Shown: one piece after another, positions 7,881 to 14,461 of the stretch
Layout of the letters: each line of letters starts with the position of its first letter
Position numbering within the stretch: position 1 is the first letter of the stretch
Notes under the pieces: model-generated
Database searches by the model: none
What the model saw: the letters and a program-made list of their open reading frames with translations, nothing else
Told to the model about the DNA's origin: nothing
NCBI GenBank assembly: GCA_964584245.1
Contig: CAZOZK010000012.1
Location: 1-17,530, forward strand
Length of the DNA stretch: 17,530 nucleotides
From: CAZOZK01 sp964584245
Lineage (GTDB): Bacteria > Patescibacteriota > Microgenomatia > UBA1400 > PJMF01
Direction of reading: 5' to 3'
Translations under genes and position numbers: made by a program

Positions 7881-9096
7881 AGTCTGATTCCCCTTCATTT
7901 TGTAAAAAATGTTTGAATGATGTGTCATGAAACGCTTTGGCAGTAATAAACAAATCCTTATCTCCACGTCCAGAAATATTCACCACAATAATTTGATCTT
8001 TGTGCATTTCTGGTGCTTGTTTAAGCATTTCAGCAACCGCGTGTGCAGATTCAAGTGCTGGAAAAATGCCTTCATTTTTTGCCAAAAAATCAAATGCAGC
8101 CAAAGCCTCTTTATCTGTCGCAGACGTAAACTCAATTCTCTTGAGATCATGAAAATATGCCATTTCTGGACCGACACCAGCATAATCTAACCCAGCAGAA
8201 ATACTGTGAGTTGGGGCAATTTGACCATCTTGTGTCTGCAAAAAATATGATTTAAATCCTTGAAAAACTCCTGATTTTCCTGCTTGAAAGCGTGCAGCAT
8301 GTTCACCCATTTTTCTTCCAGTGCCACCTCCTTCAACACCTCGCATTCTCACCTGCTCATCCTTTATAAATGGATGAAACAATCCAAGTGCATTACTGCC
8401 ACCACCCACACAGGCGATCAACATATCTGGCAATTTGCCTTCTGCTTTGAGTATTTGCTTGCGAACTTCTTTGCCAACAATTGATTGAAAATCACGATTC
8501 ATTGTTGGATATGGATCAGGTCCAAGTGCTGACCCGATTACATAATGAGTATCAGCACTAGTCGCAATCCAATCTTTAATTGCAGCGTTGACGGCATCTT
8601 TGAGGGTACTCGAACCAAATCCAACAGGTATAACTTTTGCCCCAAGCCGCTCCATATAAAAAACGTTTGGACGTTGACGAGCTATATCCACTTCACCCAT
8701 ATAAATAGTGCACTCCATGCCGAATTTTGCAGCCACAGTAGCAGTTGCCAATCCATGTTGGCCAGCTCCAGTTTCCGCAATAATCCTCTTCTTGCCCATT
8801 CGCTTGGCGAGCAATACTTGTCCAAGACAATGATTTATTTTATGCGCGCCAGTGTGGTTTAAACCCTCATTTTTCAGATAGATTTTTGCACCACCAAGTT
8901 TTTTTGTAAGATTTTCTGCAAATGTGAGTGGTGTTGGCCTCCCACTATATGAGTTGTATAAATGGGTAAGCTCTTTGCCATATGCAGGATCTTTTTTTGC
9001 CAGTTGGTATGCAGTTATTAATTCTTCAAGTGCTGGAATCAGCATCTCAGGAACGTATCGTCCGCCGTAAGGTCCAAAGTGTGTAGTTTTATGCAT
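7864..9096 (-). CDS. trpB: Tryptophan synthase beta chain
   Basis: 410 residues, normal for TrpB. The PLP-dependent enzyme condenses indole with L-serine to give tryptophan. PLP lysine is Lys86 in HTGAHKINH, catalytic Glu is Glu108 in ETGAGQHG, and the phosphate-binding loop is GGGSNA at 231-236. The N-terminus FGPYGGRYVPE is characteristic of the TrpA-partnered TrpB1 type. The ATG at 9096 is supported by GGAGC 4 bases upstream and replaces a longer start at 9117. It overlaps the end of the small gene upstream by 8 bases. It has one tryptophan (residue 176), the only Trp in the mature products of this operon. No trpE, D, C or F is in the window, so the pair may serve indole salvage or rely on genes elsewhere. 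Confidence 0.97.
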   Translation of the reverse strand: MHKTTHFGPYGGRYVPEMLIPALEELITAYQLAKKDPAYGKELTHLYNSYSGRPTPLTFAENLTKKLGGAKIYLKNEGLNHTGAHKINHCLGQVLLAKRMGKKRIIAETGAGQHGLATATVAAKFGMECTIYMGEVDIARQRPNVFYMERLGAKVIPVGFGSSTLKDAVNAAIKDWIATSADTHYVIGSALGPDPYPTMNRDFQSIVGKEVRKQILKAEGKLPDMLIACVGGGSNALGLFHPFIKDEQVRMRGVEGGGTGRKMGEHAARFQAGKSGVFQGFKSYFLQTQDGQIAPTHSISAGLDYAGVGPEMAYFHDLKRIEFTSATDKEALAAFDFLAKNEGIFPALESAHAVAEMLKQAPEMHKDQIIVVNISGRGDKDLFITAKAFHDTSFKHFLQNEGESDYENYK

Positions 9097-9310
9097 GTTC
9101 GCTCCTTTTTTTATCATTTTTTTTAAACCCTATAATACGTTTTTGCACACGATCCTCTAGACCTTCAAATGTGAGAACTTGTACTATGTATTCTTCAAAA
9201 ATTGGTTCAAATGAATCATAAGTTGGCATGGCTCTACTTGCTTGAATCTGCTCGACAGATCCATCAACCAGTGAGAATCGATCCAGATGTATTATTTGTT
9301 CTTGTTTCAT
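9089..9310 (-). CDS. Unknown small protein in the trp operon (73 aa)
   Basis: 73 residues, starting at an ATG that overlaps the upstream stop as ATGA and preceded by AAAGGAG, a strong ribosome site. The stop lies inside the first codons of trpB. The sequence has an acidic middle (FEPIFEEYIVQV) and a Lys/Arg-rich tail (FKKNDKKRSEHA). It has no Trp, no Cys pairs and no membrane segment. It does not look like anti-TRAP, which has a zinc-binding cysteine cluster. Good ribosome site, overlaps on both sides and conserved operon spacing argue that it is translated. The function is unknown; a regulatory or accessory role with TrpB is only a guess. Confidence 0.7.
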   Translation of the reverse strand: MKQEQIIHLDRFSLVDGSVEQIQASRAMPTYDSFEPIFEEYIVQVLTFEGLEDRVQKRIIGFKKNDKKRSEHA

Positions 9311-9513
9311 ACAGACTCCTTTGTTTCCTCAGGAAAAATAAGAAAGTAATTTCCCGTGTAATCTATTATTCTTGTAATAACTCCTTCTTCTAAAGCATTC
9401 AGAATATGAATACTGTGTTTTCTTAGTGCAAATTGTTCCATTTTCTCCAAGGGTTGTTCTATTGTTTTCGGCCCTGGTATATGAACGCAGAGCTCTATTT
9501 TTTTATGTGACAT
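9307..9513 (-). CDS. Unknown small protein in the trp operon (68 aa)
   Basis: 68 residues from ATG 9513. A GTG in the same frame at 9531 would put the start inside a terminator-like hairpin and is less likely. GAAAG 5 bases upstream is a weak ribosome site. The protein begins MSHKKIELCVHIPGPK and ends YFLIFPEETKESV, looks like a small alpha/beta fold, and contains no Trp. It is the first gene after the attenuator and overlaps the next small gene by 4 bases. No family is recognised. The pair of small proteins sits exactly where Chlamydia trpRBA has none. Confidence 0.65.
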   Translation of the reverse strand: MSHKKIELCVHIPGPKTIEQPLEKMEQFALRKHSIHILNALEEGVITRIIDYTGNYFLIFPEETKESV

Positions 9514-9526
9514 TTTTACTTTCAAA

Positions 9527-9554
9527 AACACCCAGCTTAGGTAAGCCGGGTGTT
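9527..9554 (-). terminator. Second terminator-like hairpin in the trp leader
   Basis: On the minus strand AACACCCGGCTTA pairs with TAAGCTGGGTGTT across a 2-base centre (13 pairs including one G-U; in practice a 4- to 6-base loop). It is followed by a run of five T (9524-9528) 13 bases before the ATG at 9513. The shape is that of an intrinsic terminator reading toward trpB. It could be a second attenuation point or a fold that limits ribosome access to the next gene. Confidence 0.6.
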
Positions 9555-9560
9555 CATTTC

Positions 9561-9575
9561 TACTAGGTAGTACTA
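9561..9575. promoter_or_regulatory. Operator-like repeat between the two trp leader hairpins
   Basis: TACTAGGTAGTACTA holds the half-sites TACTAG and TAGTAC found in TrpR operators, but 4 bases closer together than in the E. coli consensus. The core ACTAGGTAGT is an 8/10 palindrome. It may be a second repressor site, as the intergenic region of Chlamydia trpRBA has its own operator, or a chance match. Confidence 0.3.
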
Positions 9576-9599
9576 AAAAAGCTCCCGGATGAGAGCTTT
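9575..9599 (-). terminator. trp attenuator terminator (segments 3:4)
   Basis: Minus-strand AAAGCTCTC (9591-9599) pairs with GGGAGCTTT (9578-9586) over 9 pairs with one U-G. The loop is ATCC and the T-run is six long (9575-9580). Segment 3 is also perfectly complementary over 9 bases to segment 2 (9644-9652) upstream, giving an antiterminator that excludes this hairpin. Confidence 0.85.
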
Positions 9600-9640
9600 G
9601 ACTAAGTTTTGATTCAGTTTTTGATTAATGAAAAACCACT

Positions 9641-9709
9641 CTAAAAGCTCTCGATATAACTAGAGCTTCGCCAAGCAAATAAGTGGTTGAGTATATGTAT
9701 GTTAGACAT
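9641..9709 (-). CDS. trpL: trp leader peptide (22 aa)
   Basis: A short ORF begins with an ATG that overlaps the last codons of trpR. AAGGTGG lies 8 bases upstream, inside the end of trpR. It reads MSNIHILNHLFAW then RSSSYIESF and stop. The single Trp codon (codon 13, 9671-9673) lies 2 bases before RNA segment 1 (AAGCTCT, 9662-9668), and the TAG (9641-9643) directly abuts segment 2 (GAGAGCTTT, 9644-9652). A ribosome stalled at Trp would cover segment 1 and free 2 to pair with 3 (transcription continues). One that reaches the stop would cover 2 and let 3:4 terminate. Most known leaders have two or more adjacent Trp codons; one Trp is unusual. Confidence 0.75.
   Translation of the reverse strand: MSNIHILNHLFAWRSSSYIESF
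9644..9668 (-). promoter_or_regulatory. trp attenuator segments 1 and 2 (protector and antiterminator arms)
   Basis: Minus-strand AAGCTCT (9662-9668) pairs with AGAGCTT (in 9644-9652) over 7 bases around a 10-base loop. GAGAGCTTT of segment 2 can instead pair perfectly with AAAGCTCTC of segment 3 (9591-9599). Together with the 3:4 terminator this makes the four-segment switch of a ribosome-mediated attenuator. Confidence 0.8.
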
Positions 9710-9950
9710 GTTTAAACCCACCTTGTTGTAATTCTTTTGAACCACGAGTAACAGTTGCCACTCCTACACCTAATTTTTCAGCTATTTTGTGTTGTGCAAC
9801 ACCTTTTTTAAGCATTTTTACTATTTCTAGGCGAGTAGATAACTCAATCATTTCTTTAGGAGTTAATAGCGCCATTAAAAAATCACTCATATCTTTTGCG
9901 GTATGATTAGTAAGAAATGCTTGTGATAATTGTGTAGGTATTTTTTTCAT
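9702..9950 (-). CDS. trpR: Trp repressor, TrpR family
   Basis: 82 residues, shorter than the 108 of E. coli because it ends soon after the helix-turn-helix. The core FLMALLTPKEMIELSTRLEIV (in two parts: 24-30 and 31-44) and the recognition region GVGVATVTRGSKEL (61-74) follow TrpR closely. Arg40 and Arg69 correspond to the E. coli corepressor-contacting Arg54 and Arg84. The TRGS motif separates it from the related YerC family, which has a different sequence there. A dimer with bound tryptophan should repress its own promoter, where an operator-like site overlaps the -10. It is the first gene of the trp operon, with no Trp in its own sequence. The ATG lies 11 bases after a second TATACT and lacks a clear Shine-Dalgarno. 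Confidence 0.9.
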   Translation of the reverse strand: MKKIPTQLSQAFLTNHTAKDMSDFLMALLTPKEMIELSTRLEIVKMLKKGVAQHKIAEKLGVGVATVTRGSKELQQGGFKHV

Positions 9951-9956
9951 ATCTTT

Positions 9957-9976
9957 GTACTAGTATAGTAGTATAC
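9957..9976. promoter_or_regulatory. TrpR operator-like site overlapping the trpR -10 region
   Basis: GTACTAGTATAGTAGTATAC on the + strand. Its first 18 bases match the E. coli trp operator consensus GTACTAGTTAACTAGTAC at 14 positions, with the same half-site spacing. The core ACTAGTATAGTAGT is a 12/14 palindrome. It covers both TATACT boxes of the promoter, so repressor binding would block polymerase. Confidence 0.7.
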
Positions 9977-9997
9977 TTTACATTTGAAAAGAGTCAA
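9970..9997 (-). promoter_or_regulatory. trp operon promoter
   Basis: Minus-strand TTGACT (9992-9997), a 16-base spacer, then TATACT (9970-9975): 5/6 matches at each element. A second TATACT lies at 9962-9967. This is the strongest promoter signal in the operon and should drive trpR, the leader, two small genes, trpB and trpA. Confidence 0.8.
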
Positions 9998-10036
9998 TAA
10001 TATAACAACATGATAATCCTCTAAAGCTAATACACT

Positions 10037-11848
10037 TTAAATTTTCTGGAATGTCTCCAAAATTGCTTTATCACAGCTACTTTGACAGCTTGTTAGATAC
10101 TCAATTATCGCCTGGTTTTCTAAGGTAGCTGGTTGTTTTTGATAAAAGGACACTAAATCATTTATAGATATCTCATAAAATATCCATAGGATATCCCCAG
10201 TGAACTTAGTTTTTTGAGCCACAACTTTACCAAGCGGTTCTGTCTGTGCTTCACGCACAGCAATTAAAATCCCTTTGTTCGAATCAATATACTTGTATAG
10301 ATACTCACTATCAAACTGAATATATTTTGTGGGAGGAGACGCGAAATGGTATTTTCCAAACTGACCAACTTGATCAAAACCAGAAACATAGCGTTGCGCA
10401 TTTTCGGCAAACTCAGTCGGTGGCAATGGATAGAAAAATGCCATAAAAATATAGCTCAGGTCCCAACCATGCACATATACAATGTCGTACGATTCCTCTA
10501 AAGGTTTGAGCGTTTGAAACAACGATTTAATTCCAGAATTCCAGCGATAATCCAAAGTATAGTTATAGGTAAAGTAGTAGCGCATAAAAAAGAGGCAGAA
10601 AAATGCCGCGTAAGCACCGCCAACAATTGCAAACAACACTTTTTTACCATTTGATGTACTACTACTGAGCAGGTAATCAACACCAACCGCTGCAAGAATG
10701 ACCAATGCCAGATGAAAATCAAGTAATCGATTGGTAATAGGTGCTTCAACGGTCAACCCGCTTACCACTGGGGTCAGGACAATCAAAATAGCTAACAACT
10801 TAGAAGATGGTTTGTGCCATTGATGAATCAAGACAAAAATTCCAGCCAACATTGGTACAAGAAGTACAGGATTAAAATTACCCAAAAATATACTGCGCAA
10901 ATTATGCCAAGGGTTTACGTCACCAAGACTAAAGAGGTAGGCCGGATTAAACGAACTAATATAACTTGCAAAAAGAGTTTGTAACTGGAGGGTCAGAGGA
11001 TACTCAATGACTCTAGCCACTTTTGATGGCACACCGGCAACAAGAGTCGCAAACAAAAAATCTGTCGATTTTTCCGCTAATTCCTGGTTATTAAACACGG
11101 TCACAGAGCTACGGCTTTCATTGACACCTTGCAGGGCAACGCCAACTCCAATTGCACACACAGCAACCAAAGCCAGAGCACCAAGCAACGCCTTCTTTTT
11201 GAGTAGAGTGGTTGTGTGAGTTAAAAGAGAAATGGCTGTAAATACGATGGGAAGTAAAATCCACGGCACATTGTAAAAAACAGAACTTAAGAGATAAAAA
11301 TCAATCGAAGCTATTGCCCAGACTGGCTGGCGTTGCGCCTTTAGCCATGTGGTGATTGCAAGTGTGCTCCACAATAATCCCACCATTGGTTCATAGACAT
11401 TGCGTGATTGAGAAATGTGCCAAAAGCTAAGTGTGAGCAGGAGCGTCCCAATGTATGCGATTCTTTTAGAAAAGCCTAACTCACGAATGTACCAGAATAG
11501 TACGGGGATTATCAGAACTCCCGCCAACGCTGTTGGCAATCTAATTGCCCACTCCGTCAATCCAAAAAAATAGATGAACGGAACGGTCAGATAAATTAAT
11601 CCAGGAAGTTTATACTCGCCAAATGCTCGAAAATTAAATGGCATTGATACACCATACTCATCGTGCCCGGCCATCAGCAAACCATACGCATTGTAGCCAA
11701 TAGATGCCTCGTCTCTATGCAGCTCTCCTGGCAGTGCATTGAGCATCCACAGTCTCAAAAATGCAGCGACAGTCAGCACTATAACCCAGAAAAGTATTAT
11801 TTTGATATTGAAATGAAAAATTTTCTTTGTATTTTTTTTTGTATTCAC
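10037..11848 (-). CDS. ArnT/PMT-like (GT39 family) polytopic membrane glycosyltransferase
   Basis: 603 residues from a GTG at 11848, supported by AAGGA 5 bases upstream. After a Lys-rich cytoplasmic start and a membrane span (17-36) comes LPGELHRDEASIGYNAYGLL, with the Asp46-Glu47 pair typical of the first catalytic loop of GT39/ArnT enzymes. HDEYG and FRAFGEYKLPG follow, common in GT39-type proteins. About ten to eleven more spans follow, then a soluble tail of about 130 residues. The family moves sugars from undecaprenyl- or polyprenyl-phosphate to lipid or protein acceptors outside the membrane. The substrate is unknown. It is divergent from the gene at 11991 and shares the PG-x-L-x-x-DE motif with the gene at 2986. 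Confidence 0.8.
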   Translation of the reverse strand: MNTKKNTKKIFHFNIKIILFWVIVLTVAAFLRLWMLNALPGELHRDEASIGYNAYGLLMAGHDEYGVSMPFNFRAFGEYKLPGLIYLTVPFIYFFGLTEWAIRLPTALAGVLIIPVLFWYIRELGFSKRIAYIGTLLLTLSFWHISQSRNVYEPMVGLLWSTLAITTWLKAQRQPVWAIASIDFYLLSSVFYNVPWILLPIVFTAISLLTHTTTLLKKKALLGALALVAVCAIGVGVALQGVNESRSSVTVFNNQELAEKSTDFLFATLVAGVPSKVARVIEYPLTLQLQTLFASYISSFNPAYLFSLGDVNPWHNLRSIFLGNFNPVLLVPMLAGIFVLIHQWHKPSSKLLAILIVLTPVVSGLTVEAPITNRLLDFHLALVILAAVGVDYLLSSSTSNGKKVLFAIVGGAYAAFFCLFFMRYYFTYNYTLDYRWNSGIKSLFQTLKPLEESYDIVYVHGWDLSYIFMAFFYPLPPTEFAENAQRYVSGFDQVGQFGKYHFASPPTKYIQFDSEYLYKYIDSNKGILIAVREAQTEPLGKVVAQKTKFTGDILWIFYEISINDLVSFYQKQPATLENQAIIEYLTSCQSSCDKAILETFQKI

Positions 11849-11952
11849 ACTGATCCTTGCTTAAGAAAGTAACTACTACTGTATCATTCAGAATTCTTGA
11901 TTACTATTGCGAGTTTTTGCCCATTTCTTTGAGGATTTATTTTATGTGATTC

Positions 11953-11961
11953 TGATATACT
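11953..11961 (+). promoter_or_regulatory. Extended -10 promoter for the gene at 11991
   Basis: TGA followed by TATACT has the TGn extended -10 form. The predicted start is about 23 bases before the ATG. No good -35 is present, which is usual for extended -10 promoters. The 142-base divergent gap holds nothing else that I recognise. Confidence 0.5.
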
Positions 11962-11990
11962 CACAGTAGAAATTGTAGTATTCCAAAACT

Positions 11991-13901
11991 ATGCGTCTAT
12001 CCTATTTAGTACTCACTCTACTTACGTGTTTATTATTTTTCTTTACTTTTAGAACTTGGCAGTACGATGCGCTCACGTATCCCCTCATGTACAGCCACGA
12101 TGGCATTGAGTCGCTCAAGGTAGTTAAACATTTGGTGAGCGGATATGGATATTGGGAAACAAACCCATTCTTAGGCAACCCAGAAGGTTCAAACTTGTAT
12201 CTCAGTTTTCCAACCGCTGATAGTGCAAATATTATATTGCTAAGACTGCTGGGCTACCTCACAACTAATTATATTCTTGTGCTCAATGGATTTATTTTCC
12301 TCTCGTATGTACTTGTTTCGTGGTCAGCATACTTTGTGCTTAGGAGACTTCACATCCATTGGTACTTTGCTTTACTTGGAGCACTTGTCTTTTCATTTCT
12401 GCCCTATCATCAAATACGTACCGCGGGCGGTCATATATTTTTGATTAATTACGCAGCTGTCCCGTTTTCAATCTACATAACACTTAGCTTGCTGTGGGTT
12501 GAGAAAAGCACTCTGTCACGCTCACTTAAAACAGTAGTGCAATCTCACTCTCCCTTATTTTTTCTGGGTTGGTTCTTGATACTTATTGCTATTGGCAGCA
12601 CCGGCACAGCCTACTATGCATTTTTCACTGTGCTTTTGTGGGCTTTGGCTGCACTCATTTCTTCAGTCAAACAAAAAAGTTTCAAGCCACTTGTAATCTG
12701 GTTAATTTTAACTTCACTAGTAACGACCGTGGTGTTATGGAATATCTCTCCCGCACTGACGCATGCTATTCAGCAACAAGCTAATGACGAATCAAAACAA
12801 AAACTCTTTTCATTAATTGAAAGAGATCCAATACAAATAGAAGAGTTTGGCTTTCGATTAAATAGATTCTTTGTGCCATTGCCGAGTCGTTTTGTTCCAT
12901 TCAGTGGAGCTCTAGCTAGTTATGCAAAAACAGTTCGACACGAGCTATTCCAATTTCCAGGATTTTTAGCCATTGTTGGAGTAGTTGTCGCACTATTCTC
13001 TTTCTTTCCAAAAACACTAAGAGATGGACTTACAAAAATTTCAAAGGTATCAGGTCAATCGTTGTCACAGCAAGATTTGTCAAAAAATAGTGAACAAACA
13101 AGTTTGGTAGCTATCTTACTAGTAGGTAATTTTTTGCTTTTTTCTACCGGTGGAGGGGCATTACTAATCGGGCATACTCTCACCACAAGTATTCGGTCGT
13201 ATGGCAGAGTATCAATTTTTATTGCCTTCATTGGCATCGTGATTCTTAGCAAGTTAGCTACGTTGTTTATATCTCGGCCTGTTGCAAACGGCAAATCTGA
13301 TCCAATTTTTTCATTTTCTACTTTTACAAAAAATTCTTTTTATTTATCGCTAGTCGTGCCTGTTATCTTCACAGTTCTAGCTAGCTATTCATTGCTCTAC
13401 CAAACTAGTTTGTATGATGCACACACCTATGGCTGGCAAACTCGAATTTTGTTTGATGCTGACCGTGCTTTTATGTCTAAAATTGAGCAAACACTTCCCA
13501 AAGGAGCTCGTATCCTGCAGCTGCCTCTCGTCCAATATCCTGAAGCTCGAGGCCAGTGTTTATTTGACAGTTACGACCATCTTAGACCATACCTTCACAC
13601 TAATAACTTTTATTGGAGCTTTGGCGCTCTACCTAACTCGGCTGCCTGGGAACAACAAGCTGAGTGGCAAAAATTATTTGAGGATGGGCACTTATCATAT
13701 ATGCTCGGCTCTGTCGCTCAATCGGGATATGACGCAATTTATATCGACCCTCGTAGTTGCTTAAAAGCGTGGGATGTACAAGCTGATATTGTAGAAATTA
13801 CTAATGGTACACTCCATAGCAGCGAAGCCCAGCATGCGCTGATTATTGATATCTCGCAGTTCGCAGAAACTGCAAGTAAAACTTATTTGCCAGGGCTGTA
13901 A
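11991..13901 (+). CDS. Large polytopic membrane protein, GT-C-like, unknown substrate
   Basis: 636 residues, about twelve hydrophobic spans. The first span (3-20) is followed by an external loop with YSHDGIESLKVVKHL and NPFLGNPEGSNLY, LSFPTADSANIILLRLLG. This pattern is familiar from a group of uncharacterised GT-C-like membrane proteins in many bacteria. Asp37 and Glu40 lie where GT-C enzymes hold acidic residues. A long external insert (about 260-310) and a soluble C-terminal domain of about 150 residues complete it. It is unlike the two GT39-type proteins in the window in sequence. No Shine-Dalgarno is clear. A role in surface glycan assembly is likely but inferred. Confidence 0.65.
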   Translation: MRLSYLVLTLLTCLLFFFTFRTWQYDALTYPLMYSHDGIESLKVVKHLVSGYGYWETNPFLGNPEGSNLYLSFPTADSANIILLRLLGYLTTNYILVLNGFIFLSYVLVSWSAYFVLRRLHIHWYFALLGALVFSFLPYHQIRTAGGHIFLINYAAVPFSIYITLSLLWVEKSTLSRSLKTVVQSHSPLFFLGWFLILIAIGSTGTAYYAFFTVLLWALAALISSVKQKSFKPLVIWLILTSLVTTVVLWNISPALTHAIQQQANDESKQKLFSLIERDPIQIEEFGFRLNRFFVPLPSRFVPFSGALASYAKTVRHELFQFPGFLAIVGVVVALFSFFPKTLRDGLTKISKVSGQSLSQQDLSKNSEQTSLVAILLVGNFLLFSTGGGALLIGHTLTTSIRSYGRVSIFIAFIGIVILSKLATLFISRPVANGKSDPIFSFSTFTKNSFYLSLVVPVIFTVLASYSLLYQTSLYDAHTYGWQTRILFDADRAFMSKIEQTLPKGARILQLPLVQYPEARGQCLFDSYDHLRPYLHTNNFYWSFGALPNSAAWEQQAEWQKLFEDGHLSYMLGSVAQSGYDAIYIDPRSCLKAWDVQADIVEITNGTLHSSEAQHALIIDISQFAETASKTYLPGL

Positions 13902-13912
13902 TAACATATCAA

Positions 13913-13918
13913 TATAAT
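13913..13918 (+). promoter_or_regulatory. -10 box for the AAC(3)-I-like gene
   Basis: A perfect TATAAT ends 8 bases before the ATG at 13927 in the 25-base gap after the preceding stop. TTGCCA lies 20 bases upstream, a long spacing. It again points to a leaderless or nearly leaderless transcript. Confidence 0.45.
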
Positions 13919-13926
13919 AAATTCAT

Positions 13927-14382
13927 ATGAAATTCATTCAACTCACTTCATCTGACATCCTAATTTTTAGGGAATTAATCCAATTATATTGTGATGTTTT
14001 TGAAGATAAAAAAACATACGATAATACGAACGTTTCTGACGAGTATTTGCGTCATTTTTTAGCAAATGAAAGCCATGTGGTAGTAGTTGCACTGAGTGAA
14101 AACAACACAGTGATCGGTGGCTTAGTTGCGTATCAGTTAGATAAATTCGGAAAAGAAAGTAAAGAACTCTACATCTACGATTTGGCTGTTTTGGAATCAC
14201 AACAGCGTCAAGGAATTGGAACAAACTTGATTAATGAAGTAGTAAAAATTGCCAAACAAAGAAATGCATCTGTTGTTTTTGTGCAAGCAGATGCTGAGGA
14301 TATCCATGCGGTTTCATTCTACAGAAAAATATTCACAAATGAACTCATAGCGCACCAATTTGAGTTAGAGGTGAAGCTTTGA
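13927..14382 (+). CDS. GNAT acetyltransferase of the AAC(3)-I type
   Basis: 151 residues, the usual length of AAC(3)-I enzymes. The central block LYIYDLAVLESQQRQGIGT (81-99), with LINEVVKIAK after it, VVFVQADAEDIHAVSFYRK (116-134) and an early Asp/Tyr pattern (TYDNTNVSDEYL) follow aminoglycoside 3-N-acetyltransferase I closely. QRQGIG is the acetyl-CoA loop. Enzymes of this type acetylate the 3-amino group of gentamicin-class aminoglycosides. Chromosomal homologues in environmental bacteria may act on other amines, and this one may not give resistance. It has its own promoter and stands apart from its neighbours. Confidence 0.8.
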   Translation: MKFIQLTSSDILIFRELIQLYCDVFEDKKTYDNTNVSDEYLRHFLANESHVVVVALSENNTVIGGLVAYQLDKFGKESKELYIYDLAVLESQQRQGIGTNLINEVVKIAKQRNASVVFVQADAEDIHAVSFYRKIFTNELIAHQFELEVKL

Positions 14383-14405
14383 ATGGAATCAACTATCAAA
14401 AAAGT

Positions 14406-14434
14406 TTGATATATCAATTTTTCTGTGCTAAAAT
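14406..14434 (+). promoter_or_regulatory. Promoter of the 14462 gene
   Basis: TTGATA (14406-14411), 17-base spacer, TAAAAT (14429-14434), with TGC before the -10. This is the most complete sigma-70-type promoter on the + strand. The predicted start at about 14441 leaves a 21-base leader carrying GAGAGAG. Confidence 0.65.
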
Positions 14435-14461
14435 TCCACTCTTGAAAAACGAGAGAGTTAT

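Noticed and set aside
9527..9720. T-box riboswitch ahead of trpBA
   Set aside because: No T-box consensus (AGGGTGG...) or specifier stem is present; the leader-peptide attenuator explains the region.
9702..9950. YerC-type TrpR-like protein instead of TrpR
   Set aside because: The recognition region reads ATVTRGS as in TrpR, unlike YerC; the adjacent trp genes and operator-like site agree with TrpR.
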